DNA of 64,000 nt from Bhargavaea beijingensis (GTDB lineage Bacteria > Bacillota > Bacilli > Bacillales_A > Planococcaceae). The DNA is taken from positions 62,001 to 126,000 of the forward strand of contig NZ_FNAR01000008.1 in assembly GCF_900101985.1 (NCBI RefSeq). The letters run 5' to 3'. Each line of letters starts with the position of its first letter. Position 1 is the first letter of the stretch. The notes under the pieces were generated by a model. That model saw only the letters and a program-made list of their open reading frames with translations. It searched no databases and was not told the DNA's origin. Shown piece by piece: positions 19,797 through 30,576 of this stretch. The translations under genes were made by a program, and so were the position numbers.

Positions 19797-21911
19797 ATGT
19801 TCAAGGCGTTGCAAACGTTCATTGAAAAAATTTCGTTTTCCATTTTCTCCATCATTCTTCTCGGACTTTCCGCCATCCTGGCATTTACGATTATGCTGGG
19901 AAGCGTTAAGGACGAAACGTTTGATATCCGGATGTTCCATCTTGCCAATGAAACCATCCGGGCGACCAAGACGGTGGAAGATCCGGTCAAGACGGAGCAG
20001 GAAAGACAGCGCGCCGCGTCCGAGGTCACGCCGGTTTATGATTATGATGAAGAGGCTCCGGCAAACAGTGCGGCCATCGTGCGGTCTGTTTTCGACTATG
20101 CCTTGGATGCCAAAGCGGAAGCAGCGGAAGGCGATCAGAAAGAACCTCCGGATACAGAGCGTCAGATAGGGGATCTTCGAAAAAAGCTTGAAGATCTCGA
20201 GGAGTCGGGGGGCGGTTTCCGACTGAGCGACGACTTGCTCGGGATGCTTGTGCGCTCGGGCAATGACGAACTGGAAAAAGCCCGCGATACCGTCAGTTCG
20301 ATAGTTTCCGGGGCCATGGAGCAGCCAATCCGGGATACGGAACTTGCGGACGCAAGGAATGACACGGAAGACCGGATCCGCACTGCTGCCATCCCGCATG
20401 GACTGATGCCGGCAGCGGTGGAGATCGGCCGCTCGAGCATCAAAATCAACGAGAAAGTGGATGAACAGCAGACCGAAGCAAGAATGGAACAGGCAAGGGC
20501 AGAGGTAGAACCTACACGGATCCTTCAAGGTCAGGTGATTGTCCAGGAAGGACAGATCATCGATAGGGAAGTTCACCGCCAGCTTGAGCTTGCGGGGCTT
20601 CTGAACGAAAACACTTCGCTCAGGCCGGTGCTGGCTCTGGGACTTTTCACGCTGTTGACTTTCTGGTTCATCTATCGCCATTTCAGGCAGCTGGAGCACC
20701 CGGGATACTTGAAAAAGAAATGGCTTTCTATCACACTGGTTGTCTATTTCCTCGCCATTGTCGCGATGAAGCTGCTTGCCGCGACGGAAATCGATTTTAA
20801 TATGGCGCTGGCCTATGTTTATCCGACCGCGCTTGTGCCGTTTCTTCTCCGGCTTCTGACGGACGGAAGGGTGGCGCTTCTCCTGACTGTGCTGACCGCT
20901 GCAACCGGCGGGCTTTTGCTGCAGGAAGGGTATTCGCCGGTCGCCAATATGGAGATTGTGCTGTATCTTCTGTTCGGCGGTTTTGCCGGGCATTACCTGA
21001 TCCAGGGTGATGGCCGCAGATCGTCGATCCTGACGGCCAGCTTTGGCGTTGCGCTTGTGAATGCGCTTTTTATCACATTCTATCTGCTCATGAACCAATC
21101 CCACTTTGGTTTGCAGGAGTGGTCGCTATTCATGATGGCGGCACTTGGTTCCGGCCTGTTGTCAGGCGCGCTCACTATTGGCCTGATGCCGTTTTTTGAA
21201 ACAGTGTTCGGCATCTTGTCCGATCTGAAACTGGTCGAGCTGTCCAATCCGAATCATCCTCTTCTGAAGAGGATCCTCACAGAGACGCCGGGTACATACC
21301 ACCACAGTGTCATGGTCGCCAATCTGTCCGATGCGGCATGCGAGGCGATTGGCGCAAATGGGCTCCTTGCCCGGGTAGGAAGCTATTATCATGATATCGG
21401 AAAGACCCGGAGACCGGCATTTTTCATAGAAAACCAGATGGCCGGCCCCAACCCGCATGATTCGCTGCCGCCCGACAAAAGCAGGGACATCATCATCGCC
21501 CATGCCACCGAGGGGGCAGAAATCCTGAAAAAGCACGGGATACCGAGAGAGCTTGTGGATATTGCACAGCAGCACCACGGAACGTCACTGCTCAAGTTCT
21601 TCTTCGTAAAAGCCGGGGAGTCCGGGGAAGTGGCGGACGAGGAGGCATTCCGTTATCCGGGTCCCAAGCCGCAGACAAAGGAAATCGCGGTCATCTCGAT
21701 TGCAGACAGTTGTGAGGCGGCCGTACGATCGATGAAAGAGCCGACTCCCGAGAAGATCGAGCAGCTTGTCCGTTCCATCATCAAAGAAAAGATGAATGAC
21801 GGTCAATTTTCGGAATGTGACCTCAGTTTCAGGGAACTGACTATTGTGGGGGAAGTGATCTGTACAACACTTAACGGGGTATTCCACAACCGGATCGAAT
21901 ATCCGAAGTGA
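19797..21911 (+). CDS. pgpH: Cyclic di-AMP phosphodiesterase PgpH (7TM-HD protein)
   Basis: PgpH hydrolyses c-di-AMP. The 704-residue protein has one N-terminal membrane helix (about 15-38), an extracellular 7TMR-HDED domain (to about 270), and a seven-helix membrane block (about 280-470). The cytoplasmic HD domain has TPGTYHHSVMVANLSDAA near 500 and the metal motif YYHDIGK near 528, then QQHHGTSLLKFF. It starts at an ATG behind AGGGGGAAG. ybeY follows after 18 bp, in the conserved pgpH-ybeY-dgkA-cdd-era cluster. Confidence 0.96.
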   Translation: MFKALQTFIEKISFSIFSIILLGLSAILAFTIMLGSVKDETFDIRMFHLANETIRATKTVEDPVKTEQERQRAASEVTPVYDYDEEAPANSAAIVRSVFDYALDAKAEAAEGDQKEPPDTERQIGDLRKKLEDLEESGGGFRLSDDLLGMLVRSGNDELEKARDTVSSIVSGAMEQPIRDTELADARNDTEDRIRTAAIPHGLMPAAVEIGRSSIKINEKVDEQQTEARMEQARAEVEPTRILQGQVIVQEGQIIDREVHRQLELAGLLNENTSLRPVLALGLFTLLTFWFIYRHFRQLEHPGYLKKKWLSITLVVYFLAIVAMKLLAATEIDFNMALAYVYPTALVPFLLRLLTDGRVALLLTVLTAATGGLLLQEGYSPVANMEIVLYLLFGGFAGHYLIQGDGRRSSILTASFGVALVNALFITFYLLMNQSHFGLQEWSLFMMAALGSGLLSGALTIGLMPFFETVFGILSDLKLVELSNPNHPLLKRILTETPGTYHHSVMVANLSDAACEAIGANGLLARVGSYYHDIGKTRRPAFFIENQMAGPNPHDSLPPDKSRDIIIAHATEGAEILKKHGIPRELVDIAQQHHGTSLLKFFFVKAGESGEVADEEAFRYPGPKPQTKEIAVISIADSCEAAVRSMKEPTPEKIEQLVRSIIKEKMNDGQFSECDLSFRELTIVGEVICTTLNGVFHNRIEYPK

Positions 21912-21929
21912 CCGACTGGAGGGCTTGAA

Positions 21930-22418
21930 ATGAAATTGACAATCGATATGAGGGACGAAACCGGCACAGTCGGAGCAAAGGATCAGCAACTGGTCCTGCG
22001 GCTTCTGGAACACGCGGCCGAGATGGAGAACGTCGGCAATGCGGAAGTGTCCCTCACATTCATGGATGATGAATCCATCAGGGCAATCAACAGGGATTAC
22101 CGGGAAAAGGACCGGGCGACCGATGTGATCTCATTCGCTCTTGAAGAAACGGTCGAAGGAGAGATGGCCCTGAGCACACCGGACGGCATGCCCCGTCTTC
22201 TCGGCGATATCCTCATTTCCTCGGAGACCGCTGACCGGCAGGCCGGAGAATATGGCCACAGCAGGGAACGGGAAATCGGTTTTCTGGCGCTGCATGGCTT
22301 TCTCCATCTGCTCGGCTACGACCATATGAATGAAGAAGACGAAAAAAAGATGTTCGGCCGACAGGAAGAAATTTTGGAGTCGTTCGGCCTGGGACGGGAC
22401 ACGGATGAACGTCCGTAA
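21930..22418 (+). CDS. ybeY: rRNA maturation endoribonuclease YbeY
   Basis: A metal-dependent RNase in 16S rRNA maturation and ribosome quality control, 162 residues. The zinc motif HGFLHLLGYDH places ligands at His122, His126 and His132. The conserved TDVISFA segment is near residue 64 and LGDILISSETA near 91. The ATG has a GGAGGG site. The 3' end overlaps dgkA by 14 bp, so the two are translationally coupled. Confidence 0.96.
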   Translation: MKLTIDMRDETGTVGAKDQQLVLRLLEHAAEMENVGNAEVSLTFMDDESIRAINRDYREKDRATDVISFALEETVEGEMALSTPDGMPRLLGDILISSETADRQAGEYGHSREREIGFLALHGFLHLLGYDHMNEEDEKKMFGRQEEILESFGLGRDTDERP

Positions 22419-22767
22419 ACTTTTCCGTTCCTTCCGGTATGCTTGGCGGGGAGTTGCAGAAGGGCTTCAAACTGAGCAGAATTTCAGGTTCCATCTCTTT
22501 GCGGCACTGCTCGTGACAATCCTTGGATGGCTGAGCGGATTATCCGGCTCTGAATGGCTGATCGTCATCCTGCTGTTCGGTGGGATGTTTGCATTGGAAC
22601 TGGTGAACACAGCCATTGAGCGGGTTGTAGACCTCGTGTCTCCCGAACATCATCCGCTCGCCGGACAGGCAAAAGACGTCGCCGCGGGCGCTGTTCTTGT
22701 CTTTGCTGCAGCGAGTGCTGTGATCGGATGCATAATCTTCATCCCTAAATGGCTCAATCTCTTTTAA
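22405..22767 (+). CDS. dgkA: Undecaprenol/diacylglycerol kinase DgkA
   Basis: A small integral-membrane kinase; in Gram-positives the known substrate is undecaprenol. The 120-residue protein has an N-terminal amphipathic region (FRSFRYAWRGV), the QNFRFHL motif, and three membrane helices. The active-site segment ELVNTAIERVVDLV is near 69-82 and QAKDVAAGAVL near 92. I start at the ATG at 22405 inside the ybeY end; an upstream in-frame ATG at 22330 would add 25 non-family residues encoded within ybeY. Confidence 0.94.
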   Translation: MNVRKLFRSFRYAWRGVAEGLQTEQNFRFHLFAALLVTILGWLSGLSGSEWLIVILLFGGMFALELVNTAIERVVDLVSPEHHPLAGQAKDVAAGAVLVFAAASAVIGCIIFIPKWLNLF

Positions 22768-22780
22768 TGAAGGTGGTTAA

Positions 22781-24092
<1,312 letters not shown>

Positions 24093-24096
24093 CAGG

Positions 24097-24125
24097 ACGC
24101 GGGCCGGGTGCCCGCGCTTTTATTC
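24097..24125 (+). terminator. Terminator after era
   Basis: GCGGGC pairs with GCCCGC around a 5-nt loop, then CTTTTATTC. Confidence 0.65.
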
Positions 24126-24199
24126 TCATCAGGGTTCGTAGAAGCCAGAATCATTTTGCATAGATAAATGCCTTTTTATAGTAAGGAGCAGTGGAACGA

Positions 24200-25012
24200 A
24201 TGCTGAACAAATGGGAAGGTATCGTCCTCCGCACAGGGCCGTATGGCGAAACGAATAAAGTGGTGACGCTCCTGACCAGGGAAGCCGGAAAAGTGACCGC
24301 GATGGCCCGCGGCGCAAAAAAGCCAGCCAGCCGCCTAGCTGCAGTCACACAGCCATTTATTCACGGCATCTTCATGATTTACAAAGGGAGAGGGATGGGG
24401 ACACTCCAATCAGGAGATCCGCTTAACCAGATGCGTCATCTGCATCAGGACATCACAGCAACTGCCTATGCAAGTTATATCGCCGAACTGATGGACCGTC
24501 TGATTGAAGATAACCAGCCGTCTCCTGCCCAGTTTGAACTCCTCAGGCAGGCGTTCCATGCCATTGACGAGGAATACGATCCGGAGGCGATTACTTTGTT
24601 TGTGGAATGGAAAATGCTCCCTGTAGCAGGAATCCATCCGGTCCTGCATCAGTGCGCAAACTGCGGGGCGATAGAGGGGGAGTTTGCATTTTCCTTCCAG
24701 GAAATCGGCTTTCTCTGCCATCGCTGCTTCCATGTCGACCCTTACCTGATCCGCCTGTCGCCTGCCCATCTCCGCCTGGTCCGGACGTTTTACACCGTCC
24801 CGATCGAGCAGGTGGGAAAGCTTACGCTCAAACCTGCGACAAAAAAATTTATGCGGAAAATTGTGCGGACCATTTATGATGAACAGGTTGGCCTCCGGCT
24901 TAAATCCGCCGCATTCCTCGATCAGCTCGACCGCATGCCGACTTTTGTCAGGGAAGAGCCGAAGGCTGCAGAAGGCCGGAATGAGGAAACAGCGCCGGAT
25001 GAAGATGCATGA
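24200..25012 (+). CDS. recO: DNA repair protein RecO
   Basis: RecO anneals single strands and loads RecA together with RecF and RecR. The 270-residue protein begins MLNKWEGIVLRTGPYGE with an N-terminal OB fold. A helical domain carries a four-cysteine zinc site (CANCG near 152 and CHRC near 177). I use the ATG at 24200, which matches the RecO N-terminus; the GTG at 24191 is too close to AAGGAG. The short gene yqzL that sits between era and recO in Bacillus is not seen here. Confidence 0.94.
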   Translation: MLNKWEGIVLRTGPYGETNKVVTLLTREAGKVTAMARGAKKPASRLAAVTQPFIHGIFMIYKGRGMGTLQSGDPLNQMRHLHQDITATAYASYIAELMDRLIEDNQPSPAQFELLRQAFHAIDEEYDPEAITLFVEWKMLPVAGIHPVLHQCANCGAIEGEFAFSFQEIGFLCHRCFHVDPYLIRLSPAHLRLVRTFYTVPIEQVGKLTLKPATKKFMRKIVRTIYDEQVGLRLKSAAFLDQLDRMPTFVREEPKAAEGRNEETAPDEDA

Positions 25013-25158
25013 CGTTGTTTCCCGGGAAATGCCGGCGACAGAATCATCCGGAAATTTCATGATCGGCTTTATGCGGATGCCGGTGTTCGGCGACGGGCAC
25101 TTTTTGCAGATCTGAACAGCACAGACTAGCCCGATCAGACGATTTCCAAAGCTCTATC

Positions 25159-25211
25159 CAAAAAAAGAAAACTGCAGCCGAAAAGAGCTTCAAGCTCACT
25201 TCGACTGCAGT
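25159..25211 (-). terminator. Terminator of glyS
   Basis: Read on the minus strand, ACTGCAGTCGAAG-type stem sequence folds back on CTTTTCGGCTGCAGT with an inner AGCTT/AAGCT stem, followed by TTTTCTTTTTTT. A strong intrinsic terminator 44 bp after the glyS stop. Confidence 0.85.
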
Positions 25212-25215
25212 CTGG

Positions 25216-25245
25216 GGCAGCCCGCCGTTGCGGACTGCCTTTTTC
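25216..25245 (+). terminator. Terminator reading from recO
   Basis: GGCAGCCCGC pairs with GCGGACTGCC (one mismatch) across CGTT, followed by five T. It is about 200 bp after the recO stop; the stretch between holds no certain gene. Confidence 0.6.
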
Positions 25246-25254
25246 ATGTAAAAA

Positions 25255-26634
25255 TCAGAATTCAAGGCGCTGTTCAATGAACGCGCGGACTTCGCTGATC
25301 GGCATGCGCACCTGCTCCATTGTATCCCGGTCGCGGACCGTGACCTGGCCGTCTTCCTTGGAATCAAAGTCATAGGTGATGCAGAACGGCGTACCGATTT
25401 CGTCCTGGCGGCGATAGCGTTTCCCGATCGACTGGGATTCATCGTAATCCACCGGGAACGCTTTGCGCAGGTCCGCCCAGACATCCTGTGCTTCATCCGA
25501 AAGCTTCTTGGAAAGCGGGAGGACCGCTGCCTTGAACGGCGCAAGTGCAGGGTGGAAGCGCAGGACCGTGCGCTGGTCATCTTCGCCGATTTTCTCTTCT
25601 TCGTAAGCATCGCACAAGAATGCGAGCGTAACGCGGTCCGCTCCGAGTGAAGGCTCGATGCAGTAAGGAACATACTTTTCGCCGGTATCCGGATCTGTCA
25701 TTGTGAAGTCTTCACCGGAATGTTCCATGTGGCGCTTCAGATCAAAGTCGGTCCGGTCCGCAATGCCCCAGAGCTCGCCCCAGCCGAACGGGAATTTGTA
25801 TTCGATGTCGACCGTTGCGTTCGAGTAGTGGGAAAGTTCTTCTTTTTCATGTTCGCGAAGGCGGACATTTTCATCCGTCATATTCAGCTGATCAAGCCAG
25901 TTTTTGCAGAAGTCGCGCCAATACGCATACCACTCGAGATCCTCGCCAGGCTTGCAGAAAAACTCCAGCTCCATCTGCTCAAATTCGCGTGTCCGGAACG
26001 TGAAGTTGCCCGGCGTGATTTCGTTTCTGAAGCTTTTTCCGACCTGTGCGATCCCGAACGGCAATTTTTTGCGCATGGATCTTTGGACGTTTTTGTAGTT
26101 GACGAAAATGCCCTGCGCAGTCTCCGGACGGAGATAGATGTCGTTCGAGGAAGAATCCGTTACACCCTGTGAAGTTTTGAACATCAGGTTGAACTGGCGG
26201 ATTTCGGTGAAATCCTGTGCGCCGCAGTCCGGGCAGGAAATTTCGTGTTCGCGGATCAGTTCCTGCATTTTTTCGAACGGCATGCCGTCGACGACCATTT
26301 CGTTTCCTTCGGCTTCGAGTTTATTTTCGATCAGCTTATCCGCACGGTGGCGCGCTTTACAGCTTTTGCAGTCGATCATCGGGTCGTTGAAGTTGCCGAC
26401 ATGGCCGGATGCCTGCCAAACCTTCGGATTCATGAGGATGGCGGCGTCGAGGCCTACGTTGTACGGGGATTCCTGCACAAATTTCTTCCACCAGGCTTTT
26501 TTGATGTTGTTTTTGAGTTCCACGCCGAGTGGGCCGTAGTCCCAAGTGTTGGCCAGGCCGCCGTAGATATCGGAGCCCGGGAAGACGAACCCCCGGTGCT
26601 TGGCCAGATTGACGATTGTTTCCATTGAAGTCAT
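25255..26634 (-). CDS. glyS: Glycyl-tRNA synthetase, single-chain dimeric type
   Basis: A class II synthetase that charges tRNA-Gly, 459 residues. Visible family segments include [12 protein letters not shown] near the start, the zinc-type [43 protein letters not shown], and the C-terminal anticodon-binding domain. This is the alpha2 form found in Staphylococcus and many Planococcaceae, not the GlyQ/GlyS pair of B. subtilis. The ATG at 26634 follows GGAGGAAACAGAC. It lies alone on the minus strand and is preceded by a T-box leader. Confidence 0.96.
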   Translation of the reverse strand: MTSMETIVNLAKHRGFVFPGSDIYGGLANTWDYGPLGVELKNNIKKAWWKKFVQESPYNVGLDAAILMNPKVWQASGHVGNFNDPMIDCKSCKARHRADKLIENKLEAEGNEMVVDGMPFEKMQELIREHEISCPDCGAQDFTEIRQFNLMFKTSQGVTDSSSNDIYLRPETAQGIFVNYKNVQRSMRKKLPFGIAQVGKSFRNEITPGNFTFRTREFEQMELEFFCKPGEDLEWYAYWRDFCKNWLDQLNMTDENVRLREHEKEELSHYSNATVDIEYKFPFGWGELWGIADRTDFDLKRHMEHSGEDFTMTDPDTGEKYVPYCIEPSLGADRVTLAFLCDAYEEEKIGEDDQRTVLRFHPALAPFKAAVLPLSKKLSDEAQDVWADLRKAFPVDYDESQSIGKRYRRQDEIGTPFCITYDFDSKEDGQVTVRDRDTMEQVRMPISEVRAFIEQRLEF

Positions 26635-26723
26635 GTCTGTTTCCTCCTTGAATTCTTTTCAGGCGATGTCAGAGGGCGTGCCGGACTGAACTGTGTTGAC
26701 AGGCGGAATCATTGCGCACCAAC

Positions 26724-26769
26724 ACAAAAAACACCCGCCCCCGGACATATTCGTCCGGGGACGGGTGCC
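26724..26769 (-). terminator. Terminator stem of the glyS T-box
   Basis: A very stable GC-rich stem of about 16 bp followed by TTTTTT on the minus strand. It is mutually exclusive with the T-box antiterminator just upstream. Confidence 0.85.
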
Positions 26770-26925
26770 TGATGACCCGCGGTTCCACCCCGATTGGCCG
26801 GAAAACCGGCCCACTTTAAGAAGATCGGCTCGGGGGTGCCGCTTCATATCCATGCAGGCTTTCACCATCCCTGCTCGCTATTGCCGGATATTACTTGATT
26901 GTCCCTTCATCGCCGTATGGACTTT
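26724..26925 (-). promoter_or_regulatory. Glycine T-box riboswitch of glyS
   Basis: On the minus strand the leader carries the T-box core TGGAACCGCGG (26777-26787) and a stem I region with a candidate GGC glycine specifier at 26838-26840. A GGCCGGTTTTCCGGCC stem lies between them. A long terminator hairpin (26731-26768) of GCACCCGTCCCCGGAC and GTCCGGGGGCGGGTG with a run of six T closes the element. Uncharged tRNA-Gly is expected to favour the antiterminator and switch glyS on. Confidence 0.93.
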
Positions 26926-26931
26926 GACAAC

Positions 26932-26960
26932 ATTGTAGCATGGGATGAATCGTTTCGCAA
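26932..26960 (-). promoter_or_regulatory. SigA-type promoter of glyS
   Basis: TTGCGA, 17-bp spacer, TACAAT on the minus strand, placing transcript start near 26925 just before the T-box leader. Confidence 0.75.
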
Positions 26961-27023
26961 TCGGCGGGAGATTCGGATATAATGAACTAGGCTATTACCC
27001 ATCAAGTACAGGATGTGAGTCGT

Positions 27024-27653
27024 ATGGAACTCAATAAGCGTCAGGATGAGATCCTGGAGATTGTGAAGGCCGACGGGCCGATCACTGGCGAACAGATCGC
27101 GGAACGGCTCAGCCTGACCCGCGCCACAATCCGGCCCGACCTCGCCATCCTGACGATGGCAGGTTTTCTGGACGCCCGTCCTCGTGTCGGTTACTTTTAT
27201 TCGGGCAAGAAAAAGGATCAGCATCTGACAGAGAATATGTTGAATATGAAAGTGCGGGACTTTCAGTCCATCCCGGTCGTCGTCCAGGAATCCCTTTCCG
27301 TCTATGATGCAATTACACAGATGTTCCTCGAAGACGTCGGCACACTGATTGTCGTGGATGACCAATCCAAGCTGAGCGGAATCCTTTCCAGAAAAGACCT
27401 TCTGAGAACAGCAATCGGCGGCACTGACTTGGAGAAAATTCCGGTGCATATGATTATGACGAGGATGCCGAACATCGCTTACTGCCGGAGAAACGAGGCA
27501 CTTGTCCATGTGGCGAAGGTACTGATCGAACGGCAGATTGATGCGCTTCCGGTCGTCGAAGAGACGGATGAAGGGCTATCAGTCATCGGACGCATCACCA
27601 AGACAAACATCACCTCGGCGTTCCTGTCGCTGGCGGAAAATCACGATTTGTGA
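27024..27653 (+). CDS. ccpN: Catabolite-independent gluconeogenesis repressor CcpN
   Basis: CcpN represses gluconeogenic genes (gapB, pckA in B. subtilis) in a CcpA-independent way. The 209-residue protein begins [14 protein letters not shown] with a winged-helix domain containing [21 protein letters not shown]. Two CBS domains follow, about 80-200. I prefer the ATG at 27024, about 10 bp behind AGGA; a GTG at 27015 would add MSR, aligns with some homologues, but lacks a ribosome site. A TATAAT at 26978-26983 is the likely -10. The ccpN-yqfL order is conserved. Confidence 0.92.
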   Translation: MELNKRQDEILEIVKADGPITGEQIAERLSLTRATIRPDLAILTMAGFLDARPRVGYFYSGKKKDQHLTENMLNMKVRDFQSIPVVVQESLSVYDAITQMFLEDVGTLIVVDDQSKLSGILSRKDLLRTAIGGTDLEKIPVHMIMTRMPNIAYCRRNEALVHVAKVLIERQIDALPVVEETDEGLSVIGRITKTNITSAFLSLAENHDL

Positions 27654-27663
27654 GAGGTGCCCT

Positions 27664-28479
27664 ATGAATCAACTGAAAATGTATATCGTGTCCGATTCGC
27701 TCGGAGAAACCGGAGACCTGGTGGCGAAGGCGGCCATCAGCCAATTCCGGAAAGACTTCGAATCGACCGCGGTCAAACGGATCCCTCATGTGGAATCCAC
27801 AGACCAGCTTAAAGAAATCACAGAGATCGCAGCAGAGCAGCATGCCATCATCTTGTATACGCTCGTCAAAGAAGAGATGAGAAACTGCCTCAAGCTTGAG
27901 TGCGAGCGGAGGAACATTCCCTCGATTGATCTGCTCGGCCCGATCATTGAAGTGATCGGCAGCACGCTGAACGAGCGCGCGTCGGAGGAGCCGGGCCGCG
28001 TCCGGTTGCTGGATGAAGACTATTTCCAGAAAATCGAGGCGATTGAATTCGCGGTCAAGTACGATGACGGCAGAGACCCAAGAGGCCTTCTGCTGGCGGA
28101 TATTGTCCTTATCGGCGTGTCGCGCACCTCCAAAACCCCTCTGTCCCAATACCTTGCACATAAGCGTTATAAAGTCGCGAACGTGCCGCTCGTTCCGGAA
28201 GTGGAACCGCCCGAAGAACTGTTTAAGATCGATCCGGAAAAATGTTTTGGCCTTGTGATCTCACCGGAAAAACTGAATTCAATCCGAAAAGAGCGGCTTA
28301 AGGCGCTTGGATTGAAAGATGACGCGAATTATGCGAAAATCGAGAGGATCAAAGCAGAAATCGATCATTTCTACTCAGTGGCGGACAGGATCGGATGCAG
28401 GGTCATTGACGTAACCGACCGGGCAGTCGAGGAGACCGCGAACATCATCTTAAATATCAAACAGAAACGTGAACGATGA
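27664..28479 (+). CDS. PPDK/PEPS regulatory kinase-phosphorylase, YqfL type
   Basis: A DUF299-family bifunctional Ser/Thr kinase and pyrophosphorylase that controls pyruvate,phosphate dikinase or PEP synthase. The 271-residue protein starts [12 protein letters not shown] and has the P-loop [11 protein letters not shown] near residue 148. An adenylate-style C-terminal half ends with [12 protein letters not shown] start at the ATG at 27664, 10 bp after ccpN, with a GAGAGGTG ribosome site. In B. subtilis yqfL is cotranscribed with ccpN and affects CcpN activity; the same pairing is seen here. Confidence 0.92.
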   Translation: MNQLKMYIVSDSLGETGDLVAKAAISQFRKDFESTAVKRIPHVESTDQLKEITEIAAEQHAIILYTLVKEEMRNCLKLECERRNIPSIDLLGPIIEVIGSTLNERASEEPGRVRLLDEDYFQKIEAIEFAVKYDDGRDPRGLLLADIVLIGVSRTSKTPLSQYLAHKRYKVANVPLVPEVEPPEELFKIDPEKCFGLVISPEKLNSIRKERLKALGLKDDANYAKIERIKAEIDHFYSVADRIGCRVIDVTDRAVEETANIILNIKQKRER

Positions 28480-28484
28480 ACGGC

Positions 28485-28517
28485 AGAACCGCCTCTTCGG
28501 AAGGCCGGTTCTTTTTT
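28485..28517 (+). terminator. Terminator after the ccpN-yqfL operon
   Basis: AGAACCG and CGGTTCT form a stem, with CT/AAGG extending it around CTTCGG, followed by six T. Confidence 0.8.
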
Positions 28518-28569
28518 GCGGTGCTGCGCAGGATTGCAACCCGGAAGTTTAAAAAAACTTCTTTAATGC

Positions 28570-28598
28570 TGGAAATGCACTGTGAAGCGTATTATAAT
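28570..28598 (+). promoter_or_regulatory. Probable SigA-type promoter of dnaG-rpoD
   Basis: TGGAAA, 17-bp spacer, TATAAT, about 130 bp before dnaG. The -10 is perfect and the -35 weak. The rest of the 248-bp gap holds the preceding terminator and an untranslated leader. Confidence 0.6.
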
Positions 28599-28727
28599 TG
28601 GATATTGTGAATAAAATGCGCGTAGTGGGCAGTTTTCTTCCCTCCTGCGCACTTTTTTGTCGAAGAATGAAGGATTCTTTTCTTGAATCTCGAATTCGAG
28701 AGTACGACCGAAAGTGTGGTGTGAAGG

Positions 28728-30545
28728 ATGAAGCGGATTCCTGAGGAGAAGATCGAAGCGATCCGCTCCCAGACGGATATAGTCGGACTGATCGGTGAAT
28801 ATGTCCAACTGACAAAGAGGGGAAGGAACTGGTTCGGGCTGTGCCCGTTCCACGATGAGAACTCTCCATCCTTCTCGGTCTCTGAAGACAAGCAGATGTT
28901 CCACTGTTTCGGATGCGGGGCAGGCGGTAATGCCATCACATTTCTCATGGATGTCGAGAACCTGTCGTTCGTCGAGGCTGTAGCCAAACTGGGCGCTCGC
29001 ACAGGGGTCGAGGTGGAGACCGGCGAAACGTCCGGAGAAAGGCAGATGCCGTCCGGCCAACGGAGGCTTCTGGAAGCTCACCGGTATGCAGCCGAGTTTT
29101 ATCATCACCTGCTTTTGAACACGGTGGAAGGGGAGGACGCGCTCAACTATCTGTACGGACGCGGCTTCACGAAAGAGACCATCAATAAGTTTGGCATCGG
29201 ATGGTCTCTGGGCAGCCGGGAGTCGCTTGTCACCCTGCTGAGACGTCAGGGCTTCACCGATGAGGAAATTGCGGAAGCCGGATTGGCGATTCTCCCCGAA
29301 AACGGAAATGGCGCATTTGACCGGTTCAGGAACCGGGTCATGTTTCCTCTCCACGATATGAACGGGAAAACGGTGGGTTTCTCCGGACGGATCATTGAAA
29401 AGACCGGAGACGAGCCGAAGTACCTGAACAGCCCCGAGTCACCGATCTTCAACAAAAGCGAAATTCTCTATAATTACCACAATGCACGTCTCGCAGCCCG
29501 CAAATCGGGTAATGTAATATTATTCGAAGGATTCATGGACGTCATTTCAGCAGATGCGGCAGGCATCCAGTCCGGTGTCGCCCTCATGGGCACATCGATG
29601 TCGGACAAGCACCTGTCGATGCTGGGGCGTGTGACAAATGAGGTCATCATTTGTACCGATGGAGACAATGCGGGATGGGAAGCGGCCAGGAGATTCAGTC
29701 GGATGTTCCCATCGAACCGCCTGGGTGCCAAAGTAGCCATCGTGCCCGAAGGCCTGGATCCGGATGATTACTTGAAAAAGTATGGGGGAGAAGCTTTCAG
29801 GGAAAACATCATCGGCCAGCCGCATACGCTTCTGTCCTTTTCAATGATGTATGCCAGACGTGACAAGAACCTGAAAAATGAAAATGACCTCCTTCAGTAT
29901 ATCCACGAAGTTTTGGAGGAACTGGCCGGTAAGACGACACCAGTCGAGCGCGACCTCTATCTGAAACAGCTGGCGGAGGAGACGGGCGTCTCTGTGGAGG
30001 CGCTCACGGCGCAGTTCAGGAAGTCGGAAGCCCGGCATACGCGGAGAGAAAGGAATGCACCGCCGCCTGAAAGCCGGCCTGCCGAGCCGGCACCCCATCG
30101 CGGGAAAACAAGGAAATCCCCGGTGGCAAGGGCGGAGCGGATCATTTTATCGCACATTCTCCGTGACGGTGCCCTCTTTGCCCAATTCAGGGACTCGGAC
30201 GAGGGCAGCCCGTTCTTCCATGATGAATATACGGCGATTTTCGTCAGACTTGCAGGATTTTATGAGGAATATGGCGAACCGGATGTACATCGCTTCTGTG
30301 AAACACTTGACGATTCAGAACTGAGGAGAATCGTGATGGAAACGGCGATGAACGAGCTTTCCGGAGATTACGCCGAAGAAGAGATCCGGGACAGCTTGAG
30401 ACATATCAGAAAATACAGGATCGAAATGGAAATCAGCGAAAAGCTGCAGCAATCGAAGGAAGCGGAAAAGATGAGCAATCTGAGCCGCGCGCTTGAACTA
30501 TCCAGAGAAATCATCGCATTGAGGAAGTCCTTGTCGGCCATCTGA
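28728..30545 (+). CDS. dnaG: DNA primase DnaG
   Basis: DnaG makes RNA primers at the replication fork and binds DnaB helicase through its C-terminus. The 605-residue protein has the CHC2 zinc domain (Cys39, His42, Cys60, Cys63). The catalytic core includes [20 protein letters not shown] near 203, and the TOPRIM domain has the [11 protein letters not shown] motif near 265 and [11 protein letters not shown] near 306. A charged linker near 435-465 leads to the helicase-binding domain. It is followed 31 bp later by rpoD, the conserved macromolecular-synthesis pair. Confidence 0.97.
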   Translation: MKRIPEEKIEAIRSQTDIVGLIGEYVQLTKRGRNWFGLCPFHDENSPSFSVSEDKQMFHCFGCGAGGNAITFLMDVENLSFVEAVAKLGARTGVEVETGETSGERQMPSGQRRLLEAHRYAAEFYHHLLLNTVEGEDALNYLYGRGFTKETINKFGIGWSLGSRESLVTLLRRQGFTDEEIAEAGLAILPENGNGAFDRFRNRVMFPLHDMNGKTVGFSGRIIEKTGDEPKYLNSPESPIFNKSEILYNYHNARLAARKSGNVILFEGFMDVISADAAGIQSGVALMGTSMSDKHLSMLGRVTNEVIICTDGDNAGWEAARRFSRMFPSNRLGAKVAIVPEGLDPDDYLKKYGGEAFRENIIGQPHTLLSFSMMYARRDKNLKNENDLLQYIHEVLEELAGKTTPVERDLYLKQLAEETGVSVEALTAQFRKSEARHTRRERNAPPPESRPAEPAPHRGKTRKSPVARAERIILSHILRDGALFAQFRDSDEGSPFFHDEYTAIFVRLAGFYEEYGEPDVHRFCETLDDSELRRIVMETAMNELSGDYAEEEIRDSLRHIRKYRIEMEISEKLQQSKEAEKMSNLSRALELSREIIALRKSLSAI

Positions 30546-30576
30546 GTGTGCCGGCTTTTGCAGGAGGAGGAGTAAA

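Noticed and set aside
19707-21104. Open frame of 465 codons antisense to pgpH
   Set aside because: It is a mirror of the strong codon bias of pgpH. It has no ribosome site, no family motif and unnatural composition.
24155-24182. Promoter before recO (TTGCAT ... TATAGT)
   Set aside because: The spacer would be only about 15 bp; not convincing enough to list.
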